This document shows, piece by piece, positions 1 to 49,880 of a stretch of DNA of 64,000 nucleotides; the first letter of the stretch is position 1; every line of letters starts with the position of its first letter. The DNA is from Syngnathus acus (taxonomy: Eukaryota > Chordata > Actinopteri > Syngnathiformes > Syngnathidae): positions 8,672,104-8,736,103 of the forward strand of contig NC_051105.1 in assembly GCF_901709675.1 (NCBI RefSeq). Direction: 5' to 3'. A model generated the notes under the pieces. It did no database searches, had not been told where the DNA came from, and saw only the letters and a program-made list of their open reading frames with translations. Position numbers and translations under genes: made by a program.

Positions 1-2566
1 ATAGTTGAAGTCACGTTAGCAGTATCCATCCAGCAATCCGTCTGATAAAAAAATAACTCCCCTAAATATGTAGCTAATATGACTTGAAATTGATTCAGAT
101 AATTGTACAGATGGGCAAAATGTGGAAATTAGCGCGCGGTAGGAAAATATCTATTTGCCGACGAGTTTCATAACAGATTGCCATGTTATATATTTACAGC
201 CAGCTGCTCGTGGTAACTGAGTTGAGTACTTTCAATGTAATCAACCAAATTTAAACAAACCGAAGAGCTGTTGCGAATGCTAATGATTTCATTTGAGAGG
301 TGTGCTATCTTCTGAATAAACAATCACTATAACAGCAGTAATACAGCAATAAGTGAGGTAGATAGGAAGGCTCAATTAAGAGACCAGACGAGATCATATG
401 AGTTTTTGTCTGGTCTACAAATGAGAAGTCCGCCATGAAAAAAAAAAGCAACACACGAACGAGCCATGACTGAGGAAAATCGGAAAGCGAGTGTGCCGGT
501 GTCTCAGATCTCCATCCCCAGGAGGTTTGAAGAGATGGATAAGATGCTTTCCGAGTGCGTGCAGTCGTCTGGCATGCCGGAAGCCTTCAGCGGGATGGTG
601 CTGTCTCGCCGCCTTTCGGAGCAGGTGAACACGTGTGTCGCAGCCTTTAGACAGACACTCCATGTATGTGTGAGCGGTTCAAGGCTGTCGGTGTGTTAGC
701 GTCTACTAAAAGGGCATCGCGACCTCATCGCTGTCGTGCGTAAATGTGCATGAAAGGCCCCCGGGGAACAACTGAAGTGTGGATTGTTCAGGTCAGTGCC
801 CACACCGGTCTCCACGGGACCACGGAAGCTCGACTCCCAGACAGCGTCATTAATATATTTTGCTGGGTAGAAGACGCGGCATCTGCTGTTTTGCACATCT
901 TTCTTCTCGAGTGACGCATTATGTTGAGGCTTTAGTAGACCCAGAGCACGTGAAGGAAACCATACAAGATCAAAAGAAGTGGGCCCTGTTGGAAAATTGT
1001 TCCAATGTGTTTGCTTGAAGTTCTTGGAATGGAGTACCCTCAAGGTAGACCAAAGGGAAAGTTTGCAATTTAAAAATAAAAAAAGCATTTCCTACCCTGT
1101 TCTGTGAAAAATACTTTCCAATCTTTTGCCTCTAATTTGAATTTTAAGAAACCATCACGCCTGAGGAAAAACAACCAATCAGAGAAAGAAACCATGACTG
1201 ACGAGATGTCAATCATTTGTTGTGCACTCGAGGGCACACTCGTAGCAAATTTTCCAGAAATTGCTTACTTATTGCATTTGATCATGCAAAATTGCGTGTG
1301 GACATAACATTAACCCTAAATCAAAATCATGGCGGAATACAGCACGAAATGAAAAATATCAATGCTGTGTCAGCGGTATAGTTTACTTGTTCAAGAGACT
1401 GTGAATTACCCTGCAGTAAATACTTTTTGTCTTCTACCCGACTCACTGTTCTTATCAGATTTGACTGTGATTTAATGTAAACGCATTTGACTGCGAGGTT
1501 TATTTAATAGAGCTTTTGTAATTATTTTACTCGAGGTCACGGGACTGACAGGAGTGCTGTATCTTCACACAGTGCTGTAGCTCACCTGCCTGAAATAACC
1601 AGCATGACCAAGAGGCATATCAATTATTAACATCACTTCGTTACACCCTTGCCAAAAGAAGTTTTTTTTGCGGTGTGGATTTCAGCAGCGGGGCATCGCT
1701 GCAATCGATCCACACCGTCTCTCGTCTTTAAGCTTCCTCATAGACCGAAGCTACAACTCGGATCATCCTCCTGAACTTGTGGGTCATGTTCGTAGATTGT
1801 TGGAGGATGTATTGTGGAGGTTCTGACCCTCCTGGAGATTAGATGTTCCACCTGTGGAAGGAAATAACGTAAGACCTTTGTGCCAAATGTCAGGTCTTTG
1901 TTAAAATGAGTATAGCAGAAGATGAATAGGGCTGTTGCTCCACTGTAGTGGAAACACCCCAAGGAAGTGGTCAGAGGCAAGTTTACATTATTTAATCTCC
2001 AAAGTTTCTCTTTGTCATCCAGGAATTGAAAAGCCTCAATAGTTACTTACTAAAGTTGGTTCTTTTCGAATAAACCGTTCAGTCATGTCCAGTCAGCAAA
2101 GTGTGTATTTATTTGATTTGAAAGAGAATGACTTCAATTACAAGACAATTTCATGCTTTAGAGTGAATTATGGGCCTGAAATAAAATGAGGGAGAGGCTT
2201 GATAATAATATTGCTAAATGATGTTGGATTTACATCATTCAGAAATTCTAGTATATTAGCATTTTTATGTGTGTATAGGCATGTATAGTATACAAGGTGT
2301 GTGGGGGGGGGGAATAAAATTGCACACAACGGAAAAAAACACAAAACCAATACTAAAACAGTTAAAAATAAAATAAAAAAATATAAAAATCTATTTAAAA
2401 TATAATTTAAAAAATCTGATTTCACCAAATTTAAAAACTAAAACTAAAAGAAAATATTATGAACATTCCAAAATTATTATGGTCCTGGTGTTTATACCAA
2501 ATGCATTATGTATTGCAACAACCAACCTCTGTTTTTTCTTTTTTCTCCTTGGGTCTTCCCTGCCAG
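1..2566. other. Non-coding sequence, probable thsd7b intron
   Basis: This is the stretch upstream of the first recognisable thsd7b exon. That exon needs one base from an earlier exon, so the stretch is most likely intron. It is AT-rich with poly-T and poly-A runs. I find no TSR-type cysteine-rich segment and no signal-peptide exon. A modest ORF at 466-699 is listed separately. Confidence 0.7.
466..699 (+). other. Unassigned 77-codon ORF
   Basis: An ATG-started frame of 77 codons lies in a locally GC-richer patch; the opposite strand is also open over much of it. The protein begins MTEENRKASVPVSQ and is polar, with no signal peptide, TM segment or cysteine pattern of a TSR. I do not recognise it. 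It could be chance, a retrocopy fragment or a conserved non-coding element. It is unlikely to be the thsd7b N-terminus, which should be secreted. Confidence 0.15.
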
Positions 2567-37947
<35,381 letters not shown>

Positions 37948-38420
37948 CCACATTGGTGTTCTCCATACGAATGGCCTCCACCGCCTTTTGGCCGGACTCA
38001 TTCAGGCGGTACGAACGGACCGAGGTACTCCGACAGAGTCGCACAAATAACATTCGCTGTTGAATGACACACTCACACATAGTAAATTGCTCCTCGAAAG
38101 AAGAGCCTGAGAAGACAAAGTCGCAACATGGAGGCAGCGCTGCAGGCTGGCTTGCAAACCTGAAATCATCACAGCTTGCAAAAGCTGAAACATTTTTAGT
38201 TTTATTTTATGATCGTGTATATGTTTGCTAAAAATCAGAAGGACCAAACGGAGATGTGGTTGTCTCTCAATGGACGTATTAAAAATTCATGACATACAGA
38301 GACTGAACATGGAACACTTTTCTCATCCTCGTTGGAAATTTATCAAGGAAATGTCACAACTTTTTTTGTGTAACCAGCCTTTTTTCGGAGAATAAACAAA
38401 AGAAAATGCTTTTATGCACT
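37948..38420 (+). other. thsd7b 3'UTR (minimum extent)
   Basis: Non-coding sequence after the stop. The first canonical AATAAA is at 38391-38396, so a transcript end near 38410-38420 is plausible. Further AATAAA motifs occur near 38782 and 39017, so longer forms are possible. Confidence 0.55.
38391..38396 (+). terminator. Candidate polyadenylation signal of thsd7b
   Basis: AATAAA 444 nt after the stop codon. Only the hexamer was assessed. Confidence 0.5.
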
Positions 38421-40798
38421 ACATTAGTGCTGATTCACGATTCCCTTTCCTTTGAAATGACTTTTATAGTGTTTGAAATGTTTATGCAAGTCGTTGCTGT
38501 TGGATTGTACTTTGTTGACGATGCCATACTGTATGTTGTGTAGATGTGGAAACCAAAAGCAGGCTTGCCTCCAGTTTAACAATTCTCATTTTTCCTACGC
38601 AAATGTCATTAGAAGCCGATAAAAGTGAACATCATTTCAGTGGGATTGCTGAATGTCATGTGAACTTAGATCATACAAAAGATATATGAATGTCAGGAAG
38701 AGAAAGATACAGTTTGGAATTCTTTGGGTAATGACATGATGGGTCATCATTTTGCCTTTCTACTCCCCCACAATGGATATGAAATAAAACAATCACTTTG
38801 CAAATAGAGCAAAGGCTTTCAGCTAGATTTTGAGATTTTCCACATATATTCAAGCTGTCAACCTTCAAAGAGTCTTTCTTTTCTTTCATATTTAGTTTGC
38901 TCAGCTGCACTGAGAAGCAGAAGAATGCAATTCTCCTTCAAGGATTTTGGGGGGGGATCTCTTAAAGTTTTTTTGTGTGTCATTATTACTCAAATAATAG
39001 ATTGTACTTGTATAAAAATAAACAAAAGAACGAAGTTGGAAATCACAAATTACTCGTTTGTTCATTTCCGGACCAACTTTTGGATCTAATTTGATTTGCG
39101 AGAAACCACCGCGCCCGACAACCAACCAACCAATCAGCGACAAAAAAGGGTAACTGACAAGGCCTCAATCATTTCTCATTTGCACCTCGAAGCCTCATGC
39201 CAGTATTTTCCTAGTTACACATAAAATACACAGTTTGAACTAAATGACAAACTCCGCTAATAAAGGGTAAATATATATTTTTTTAAATCCTTTTTTTTTT
39301 AAATCTTCTCGCAGCTTGATTGTTTTAGTTCAAACTCGTATTAGTAAAGGCAAAATCATGAACACTGTCGTTGTCCAAATTCAATTTTCCATTCGCCTAT
39401 TTAATTCTCTTTTTATTAGAACAAGTTATCTTATTGCTCATCATGCACGAACAAGTATTCTTTGCTAGGTGACACGAAGGACAATTAAAAACCAAATATT
39501 TGAAAGCACAAATGAAGTCATTTATTTTCTGTATATCTGCTTTTCTTCTTATATCCACCATTTGCTTATGCAAAAAAAAAAAGTTTACCACCAAACCATC
39601 ATCTCAATGGATCCTGCAATCAAGATCAACTCCTACATTTCCAACCTTTAGTGCATTAGTCATATGATGGAATGGATTATTGAGTGATAGTAGGCAGCTG
39701 ACAACAGTGTACCCTACCTTTTTTTTTTTTTTTTTTCCTCCTGCCTCCACAAATTGAATATTTGCTCTGGTGTTACCTGACCTCCTTCTGAATGTATTAC
39801 CGGTAACTATCACCCGTGGTTGTTACTCGATGTAGCAATTGTATTTCAGCAGCTGATTGTGCGCAGGTAAGCTTGATGTATTCTGAAACAGAAATGCTCA
39901 GTGGCCTTGAAAAAAATGCTCTGTTTTAATAGTTGTGTGACAAGTTCAAAAGATGCAGTCATGAAATTGGATCAAACTGTGAACTATGGATCATTTCTAA
40001 AGACCATGAACATATCAACTTTGCTGGCATTTCATTATTTCTCCTGATTATAGATTGGCTTGTGCGCCCCCTTATTGTTTTTCAAATATCACGCTATTTG
40101 TGTTACTATTGTGTGTATTGGAGATCTGAACACTGATGCAAATAAATCGTGGAACCCTGTGAAACAAAGAATCACGTCTTTTTTTTTTTTTAGGTCTACA
40201 CCTGTGATCTTAATCAGCTTTGTGACTCTCATGGCAGGGGGATGAATAATGAATACTGATCATTCTCACAGCGTCGTGCCGGATGTGAGGAGAAATGTGT
40301 TTAAAATCTTTGGTGATATCTAATGGACTCATTTAAGACTGTCACTTTTGTTTAAGCCAAGGTTCAATTCCAAATGCTTGTGTCGCGGCCATCTGATAGG
40401 AGGCAAAGCTGTGGGCTAATCTTGTCAAGTTAAATTAATTTCATTTTGGAGCCTCCATGGGCATATTTGCAGGTCTCTGTGACGATACGTGAACAATTTG
40501 ACAATGGGGAAGTCTTGTCATATGTTATGGACTGCTCTACGGACATTTGTCTGGAACAGAGCCAAACAAGTGTTTTTTTTTTAATGATTACATTGATATT
40601 TGCAAGAATAGCTATCTATATTCATGTATTCACCAAAACTTGACTTTTTTTTATTCAGTAAAACAATTTTATTCAGTAAAACAAACAGGTAAGATGTGAC
40701 AACTCTGATATTATTGCTATATTTTGCTAATTGGCAAATGTTTACATACTATTATCCAATGAGGGTTGACAGGAAAAATAATGCAAGCACTCAAAAGT
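38421..40798. other. thsd7b-hnmt intergenic part 1
   Basis: AT-rich sequence with poly-T runs (for example about 39719-39736) and an 18-bp perfect tandem duplication at 40649-40684. No gene seen. Confidence 0.65.
40649..40684. repeat. 18-bp perfect tandem duplication
   Basis: Two adjacent identical copies of ttttattcagtaaaacaa. Likely recent slippage. Confidence 0.9.
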
Positions 40799-41400
40799 AA
40801 GTCAAAAGTCAAAGTCAAAGTCAGCTTTATTGTCAATCCCTTCATATGTCAAGACACACAAAGAAACCGAAATTCCGTTTCCTCCATCCCACGGTGACGA
40901 GACATACAAGTAGGCGACACAAAACAAAAACAAGAAGGCACAAACCATAAATAATAAATAATAAATAAAATAAAATGAGCGATGAATAAAAACAGACCAA
41001 TAACCCATTTGAATATGAGGGGCAAAACCGAGCCAGTGAGCATACAGCAAGAACAGGACGCTACGCTGAAAGGGGGAGCGAGTTCAGGATCCTAACAGCC
41101 TGGAGTACGAAGCTGTTGGAAAGTCTGGTGGTGCGGGAGCGCAGGCTCCTGTACCGCCTCCCAGAGGGCAGAAGTTCAAACAAAGAGTGAGCTGGGTGAC
41201 TCACATCACTCACAATCTTGGTCGCCTTGCGAGTGAGATGGGAGGTGTAAATGTCCTTCAAGGAGGGGAGAGAAGCACCAATAGTCTTACTAGCCGTTTT
41301 CACAATGCGCTGCAGGGCCTTCAAGTCTTGGTCAGTGCAGCTGCCACCCCAGACAGCAATGAAAAGACTTTGAAATTTAGGCTGGATTTTAGAAAGAAAA
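40799..41400 (-). mobile_element. 5'-truncated non-LTR retrotransposon, 3' end
   Basis: On the minus strand an open frame at 41061-41324 encodes ALQRIVKTASKTIG, SLPSLKDIYTSHLTRKA and LFELLPSGRRYRSLRSRTT, the C-terminal region common to fish LINE reverse-transcriptase ORFs (L2/CR1/Rex1-like; clade not resolved). Downstream come its 3'UTR and a terminal (GACTTT)n-type repeat at about 40799-40822. The polymerase core is absent, so it is a dead fragment. No target duplication was identified. Confidence 0.75.
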
Positions 41401-41870
41401 GGAGGAAAAAGTGATGTAATACAGTTGTACTTTTGTGTTGAGTAAAAGTTTCATGAAGCCGAGAAAGGCTGAAAGTGTGTGTCAAACATTGAGCAACACA
41501 CTACACTAGGGAGGTTGAAAAGGAGCTTTCTGCTGCTGTTGGGCATGGTCATAAAATTTCATAGAGGCTGGCTTTACACAAAACAAAAAAAATCCCATAC
41601 AGTAGTTGTTGCAGTCTTCAAACTCAATAGGGTCAGTCTTTGTAATTTTCCATTTTAAATTATGCAATAATCAAACTGTGGCCTTATTGCTTTGCTGTTT
41701 CAAACCAAATGTTATCAAATGTTAAAGGAAGAGGTGTCAATTTTTTTTTTTCTACTTGTATACAAAGACTTGGGTCTCTGCAATGACTGCCCACCCACAC
41801 AAGTAAGTAAATCATGTCATATCTGCCAATTTCTGAAAATGTGCCTGTTGTTTTTTCCAAGCGGGCTATG

Positions 41871-41885
41871 GCACCCTCTAGTGGT
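41871..41885 (-). promoter_or_regulatory. CTCF-like motif
   Basis: The minus strand reads ccactagagggtgcc, one mismatch from the CTCF core CCASYAGRKGGCRS. Upstream of hnmt. Confidence 0.35.
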
Positions 41886-42287
41886 GAACCTTGAGCAATG
41901 CGTGACAGGGCTGTGGCAGTGTACTTTAGCTTTTCCCCTCCAAAGCTGCAGGTAGTGCACATTCACCGACTGGACTGCGTACAGCTGCACACACCGCCCC
42001 ACACAGTAAGTGCACGAATATTTCGCATTGTGTGAACACGATGAATGCGTGTGAGCAAACCGAAATGTGCCATTTCTATATGGCACCAGTAGGCTATTTC
42101 ACCTCCCTGCACGGCACGAGTGCTTTGCCGATTTCTTTCTCGTTCTACTTCCGCCCAATTGCATGGCACCCATGTTGCAACTAATTCTTCACCACACGGA
42201 AAATGCTTCATAAATCGCCTCGATGGATTAAGCAATCCAAACCCGGTTGCAGGTTGAATAATGTTCGTCCAAAAAAAAAGAAAGTGA

Positions 42288-42295
42288 TGACGTCA
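42288..42295. promoter_or_regulatory. Consensus CRE (TGACGTCA)
   Basis: A perfect palindromic CREB/ATF site about 590 bp upstream of the hnmt ATG. A 9-bp inverted repeat, gggcgattg/caatcgccc, follows at 42304-42312 and 42335-42343. Confidence 0.5.
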
Positions 42296-42665
42296 CCGGT
42301 GAAGGGCGATTGTTGTCATCGCTCTTGAATTCAGCAATCGCCCATTTAAAACAAAAACCACAAAGAATTGTTTTATTACTTCACATGCCATAGAATTAGG
42401 TACACTTGTACAATGTTGGGAAATCTAAGATAATAACTATGCCTTATCAAAACAATAATGCAGGGTTAAAGATTGTCAGATGTGATACTTAATATTCCTG
42501 TGTTGAATCATTTACAGTGCTGCCCTGACAAGTTCTTCTTCTTTCCTGCATGTAAGACTCAACCTAATTATGTGACTAATAAGACGTTAAGAGAACAGCG
42601 GAACTTCTGAATGGTTGTAAATTATAGTTAGGCTTTTATTTTGAAAATGTTTTTATTTTACTTAT

Positions 42666-42806
42666 GTTTCAAAATAGGGTTAGGGTTTTAAATTGGGGTT
42701 TCAAACAAGGGTTAGAGTTTTAAATTGGGGTTTCAAACAAGGGTTAGGATTTCACAGTATGGTTTCAATGTAGGGTTAGGGTTTCAAATTAAGGTTAGGG
42801 TAACCC
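42666..42806 (+). repeat. 32-bp minisatellite with TTAGGG-like motifs
   Basis: Units starting gtttcaa at 42666, 42698, 42730 and 42762 are 32 bp apart; the fourth is partial and runs into a fifth start at 42781. Each carries agggttag, and the last ones tagggttaggg, a telomere-like motif. It ends about 65 bp before the hnmt start exon. Confidence 0.9.
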
Positions 42807-42881
42807 ATAAATAACTGAAATTTGTACCTTGTTGTGGTGAGTTGATATTGTGTTTTGTATTATCTTGCCAGACATAGCATC

Positions 42882-45317
<2,436 letters not shown>

Positions 45318-45880
45318 GATTGAAATCAACACACGTGTGTAAGATAAGCAAAAATAAGTTTGATGCTCCAGGTAAGCAACCTGATTTCAGCACTGATCCT
45401 CTGAAGAGCCTCTTTTATTCATCAAGAAATAATATTAATGAATATTAAAAAGGATGTAGCAATTGCAATCAGCTTTAAATTGTTTATCATATGGGGCACA
45501 ATCCATTCTGTCAACCTTGATTTGTTTGGATGTGTTCCATTTTTGGGTCTAGGGTTATCATCACGTTTACCTTTATTTATTTTTTTGCCAGTTTTCTCTT
45601 GTCTGCATAAAAAGGGCAAAGAAGCAAAACACTTTTGGGAAAAATCATTTAGTTCTCTGAACTGAATCATTGGGAGATATGCAGATGTCTCAAATATGTT
45701 GTTCATATTCGGTAGCGTTGTGTTTAGCACGTCTGCCTTGTAAGTTCCGAGATTCAGGGTTGTTCTGTGGTGTGTCAGAAGGTACAATGTAAGCTAATTA
45801 ACTTTGATTGCACTGTTGCAATAATATTTTTTTAATCTTTACGAGTTGTATTTCAAAATAGACAAATAAATCTGACGACT
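45318..45880 (+). other. hnmt 3'UTR (probable)
   Basis: Non-coding AT-rich sequence after the stop. The first canonical AATAAA I see is at 45865-45870, about 550 nt downstream. No coding signal. Confidence 0.45.
45865..45870 (+). terminator. Candidate polyadenylation signal of hnmt
   Basis: AATAAA in gacaaataaatctg. Only the hexamer was judged; an upstream variant signal is possible. Confidence 0.4.
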
Positions 45881-46467
45881 TGAACTGTATTAACACTTTT
45901 TTTGCAAAATAATCTGAAATATTAATTTAATTAAATGTATTGATTAATGGTTATTTGGTGTGTGCGTGTGACTTGCAACAAAACATAAATTAGCAGCCAA
46001 AAAGAATATTGCAACATCATTTTGATGTACTTCACTTTAAAGGATCCTTTGAGTTTAATTATGTTATGTGCCTTGATGCAAGCGTTAAAAAGAGTGAACT
46101 AATTACATTTCAGTACTGGATTTAAATTACTTTAAGGCATTGGCACCATCTTGAGGGCAGTACGAGTAGGTGTGAGTGTGATAAGCTGTTGTTTCATTAG
46201 TGTGCAAATTATTTTTAATGTTTATCGTTTTCATTTTTCTATTGTCTTTGTGCAATTTGCAGGACTATAGTATTAATAATATTTAGTTTTCATGGTAAAT
46301 TTAGAAAGGTTATGCATTATTATGGTTGTTTGATTTACCATGCGTTATAATTATTCTGTTTATACACGTCTTGGTGAGATAGTTTTTTTTTTAAAGATAT
46401 TTCAACTTGTTCTCATGTATTTTTACAGTACATAATTTTTTACCTAAACAACAGTTGCACCTTCAGC

Positions 46468-46481
46468 CCAGCAGATGGCAG
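46468..46481 (+). promoter_or_regulatory. CTCF-like motif
   Basis: ccagcagatggcag fits the core CCASYAGRKGGCRS at every position. A weaker same-strand match, ccaaaagagggcac, lies at 46531-46544. Confidence 0.45.
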
Positions 46482-47463
46482 TGCATGTGCAGGAATGGCC
46501 CAAACTGAATTGATGTGCTTAAAAAGCTCCCCAAAAGAGGGCACAATGACTTCACGTTCAGACAGCAGACACAACTAATAATAATGATAAAAGCATTCTT
46601 GAGCATTAACGTTAAACAATAACAAACATGTTTTTAAATGCTCATAATGATGGCTGACTTTAAAATGTAACATTTTAATTTTTAGTTATAATGCGACTGC
46701 ATACACACGTACACACACATAACACATGTCAAGCTACTCAGGTCTTGTCAGAGGCTGTCTAGTAAATGCGTTCTGGCTGCTCATTTACCTCATTAGCTTT
46801 AATAGATCAGTAATTGAAATTAATCCGAAATTCTTGTCCATGCACTCCCCTCAACACATCCCCCTTCCCCATCCCCTGCTGACGTCGATGCGTTTTCCAG
46901 CACCTGCTCAGGCTTCATTAAAGGAGGTCCTCGCTGGGCCCTCACACACCACCAAGTGACAGAGCATTAGTCACTGAGATAATCAACCTCAACACACCAC
47001 TGACGCTAATTCTCTTCAAGAATTATGCGACTTGGCGTCTTATCACACGAGATGAATACATTTTCACAGATCATCGGAAACTATAGCATGATGACGTGCA
47101 GTTTTGTTCTAATTGTCCACGACGGTTTTGATAATGAAGTGTGAAATCCATCCATTCACACCAAGCATGTCGGATGTTGCTCACGTGCCAACACACTGAT
47201 TTGGAGACACCTTTAGGTGAAGTTCTTCATCCGAAAAGAAGCCAACCTGCTTTGCTCCATCTGGCCGGCAATCACAGATCAACCTTCAGCCTCTGGCTCA
47301 CCCTAATGAGCAAATGAAGTCATTATTATTTTTTATCTGAGGAGGCTTTACTCCATTTTGTCACGCTAAAGCAAGCTACATTGCTACATGATGTATTCAG
47401 GATGGACTATTGCCAAAAACAAAACAGTCACGGTTTCATGTTTTATAATGGGGTGGATGTATA

Positions 47464-47520
47464 ATCAAATAAAATTTAAAATCCATCCATCCATCCATCC
47501 ATTTTCTATCAAATAAAATT
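47464..47520 (-). mobile_element. Micro-insertion of a (TGGA)n-tailed retroposon with 13-bp target duplication
   Basis: Identical 13-mers atcaaataaaatt at 47464-47476 and 47508-47520 flank only 31 bp, which read on the minus strand agaaaatggatggatgg and so on. That is the extreme 3' tail of the same retroposon type as at 9561-9648. It is best read as an almost completely 5'-truncated target-primed insertion. Confidence 0.75.
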
Positions 47521-49084
47521 CTGGAGGGCCTTAACTGGTGCTACATAGATTCCTGATGGCACTTTCTTAGTTCCATGGTTGCACCATCACCTGCCACTGA
47601 CAGGAATTTGAGAGCTTTTCAATTTCTTCTTTTTAACTAACCGGAGTGAAGTAACCGGCCAAGAAATTAGAATTTGCTAGACCCTCTGTTTGTCCCTACG
47701 AGCTTATTTGAGTGCAGCAAAAGATTGAATTCCTCGGTCACTTCTTGGCTGGTTTTATTTGATAAGTTATAAAATAACAATTAAAAATTAAATAGAGGCA
47801 TGAGATTAAGCTGGAGAGGCATTTAATGGTATTCTGTCAAGTGATGCAGTTTTAAAATACAATAGAACAAAAAAAAAAGTTAATTACTGCAAATTTGACC
47901 TTTTACAACAACCATAATAATAAACATAAAAACCTCTCTGAAAGAGTCACTGTTTATTTAGCGTATGCAAATGTATTTTTCTCCCTTTGGCCACAAAAGG
48001 TAAAATAGTGAAAAAAAATTTGTTTATTCAACTTTTATATCAACACAACAACTTTTTCCCCTCCATTTTGTTATTGTCTGCACATTTGTCATAACGTGCC
48101 TGGACTCCACTTATCTTTGAGGACAAACCTTCGATGGCATCTGAGTATATTTTTCGGAGCTTGGATATTCAGCGCTTGGCCAAATTCTCTCTTGAGATGT
48201 TTATCTTCTTTAATATGGCTTCTCTCCTCGCCACACTGGCCAAGAGTCATCTTCTATCAGCTATCATGTCAGGGGAGCTCTCGGAGAACCTAGCAGCACG
48301 TAAAGTGGCCCTAAAATACATCACGCACCCTCTAATGGGCAGAGGCTGCTCCCGGGCCTTGAAATATAGCTCTGATATCAGTCGTGTAAATGGCTCGCCT
48401 CTGTGACATATTTCATCCAGGAGAATTAGTCCTGTTTAGCAGGTGCTGTTATATAGCAGCTGTCCTCCACGGGACTCGGTCCAGCACAATATGGCTGTTT
48501 GATTGACGACTTCGAACAGTCCCCTCCTCCATTTAATTCGCCTGGATAACAGCGTTATAGCGAATACGAGACAGTGTGGGCTTGAATGGCTCAGTTGGTT
48601 ATTTGGATTTTCTCTCTGCTTGTTGGTTGAACTTGGCAGAAGAGAAGCGATGGCGTAAACTCGCCGGTTGAAATCAATCTAAGCCGATTAGGCACAAATC
48701 AGAAAGGGGTGGAAAGTGGTGACTTGGCTCTAATCATGTTTTTGTTTGTATGTCTCGTTAATCTATTGGTTCAAGGCCTCGTTAGTCGTATGCTAAGCGC
48801 AGCTCTCGTGGGAATGAATGTGGACTAGTTGCGCTGATAAGCAGCTCGTTATATTCAATGTGCTACGTATTGAACCAGAAGTACACACACGATAAAAATA
48901 CAACACAAATTGACCCTATTCATTATAAAATTGGCATTTTATTCAGGTTCTGTTATTGCGGGTAGCATTTATCAATATTATTGGTATTATTGGCTGACTG
49001 GTACGAGCTGAATCAAATTTGCCTGATTAATTAAGAAATTAAGAATAAATACATTAAATTATATAAACAAAAATATGAATAGAC

Positions 49085-49086
49085 AA

Positions 49087-49121
<35 letters not shown>

Positions 49122-49122
49122 A
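49085..49122. repeat. (AAAT)n microsatellite
   Basis: About nine aaat units. Confidence 0.9.
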
Positions 49123-49880
49123 AAAGAAACAGTGCGATTCTACCACGTTGCCATTTTCTTATCCGGACGAATGAAAAGCTGTGAACTTTCTACTATCTCA
49201 CCTGAGAATTATTCTATGAAAAATGGAATTTAACATTTAAGCAGTGGAAGAGCAGCAAATCTGTCGTGCATTGGAGCTTGAAATTGGCCAAATGAAAAAT
49301 ACCAAACATGCCCAGTTTGTAGGTTTGAGGCACTGGCAAAGGATTTGAAACGCTCCATGCCAAGTGAGCGCTACAGATGTTTATCCGCTGCATTTTATTA
49401 GTGAGGATGATTTTGTCTGTTCTGTTGGAGAGCAGCTCGAAGAAGTGATCATAACGCAGAACAATCCTGCCACAAGTTAATACCCGCAGCGGGGATATTT
49501 GTACTTAATCCCCGTTATGAGAAAAAGAAAATCAGACCTTACAGTTCCCTGCAGCTCTGCTCTGACTTTATTATTCTTTAGTACTTTAATCTACATGTAT
49601 CTCATCTTCTCCCTTTATTAAATGCTGGTTCTGTCTCATTCGCCGGATCTTAAAAGTCCTCTGTCTCGTGGGCATCAGCTTGATTGTGCAAAGGAAATGA
49701 AGAAAAAAACTTTGGAGCGCTATTTAAAGTGTGACTCCCAGGAGTGACCCCTCTGTCTTAATAACCCACAATTAGATTGCCCTGGTCCTTTTTGTTTTTT
49801 AATTTTTTTTCCCTCAACCCTGGCTTAATGTCTGATAAAATGTGTGTCATATTTTTCTACCCCCCAGGAAGTGTTTACAG

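Larger units (their letters stand above)
41401..42871 (+). promoter_or_regulatory. Probable hnmt promoter / 5' leader region
   Basis: The coding exon of hnmt starts at an acceptor, so an untranslated first exon should lie upstream, as in mammalian HNMT. Candidates in this stretch are a donor-like CACA|GTAAGT at 42002-42011, GC-richer sequence at about 42080-42180 with a cttccgccc motif, and a consensus CRE at 42288-42295. The transcription start cannot be fixed from sequence alone. Confidence 0.4.

Noticed and set aside
466-699. First exon of thsd7b
   Set aside because: The protein lacks a signal peptide and any TSR cysteine pattern, and does not resemble the THSD7 N-terminus.
41061-41324. 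Host gene on the minus strand
   Set aside because: The peptide is the C-terminal region of a fish LINE reverse transcriptase, next to its 3' repeat, and not a cellular gene.
42666-42806. True telomere or fusion scar
   Set aside because: The TTAGGG-like motifs are spaced by a 32-bp unit and are not a pure hexamer array, so a minisatellite is the simpler reading.
48134-48406. 90-codon ORF downstream of hnmt as a gene
   Set aside because: No recognisable domain, and an overlapping frame is equally open; it has no splice or polyadenylation context.
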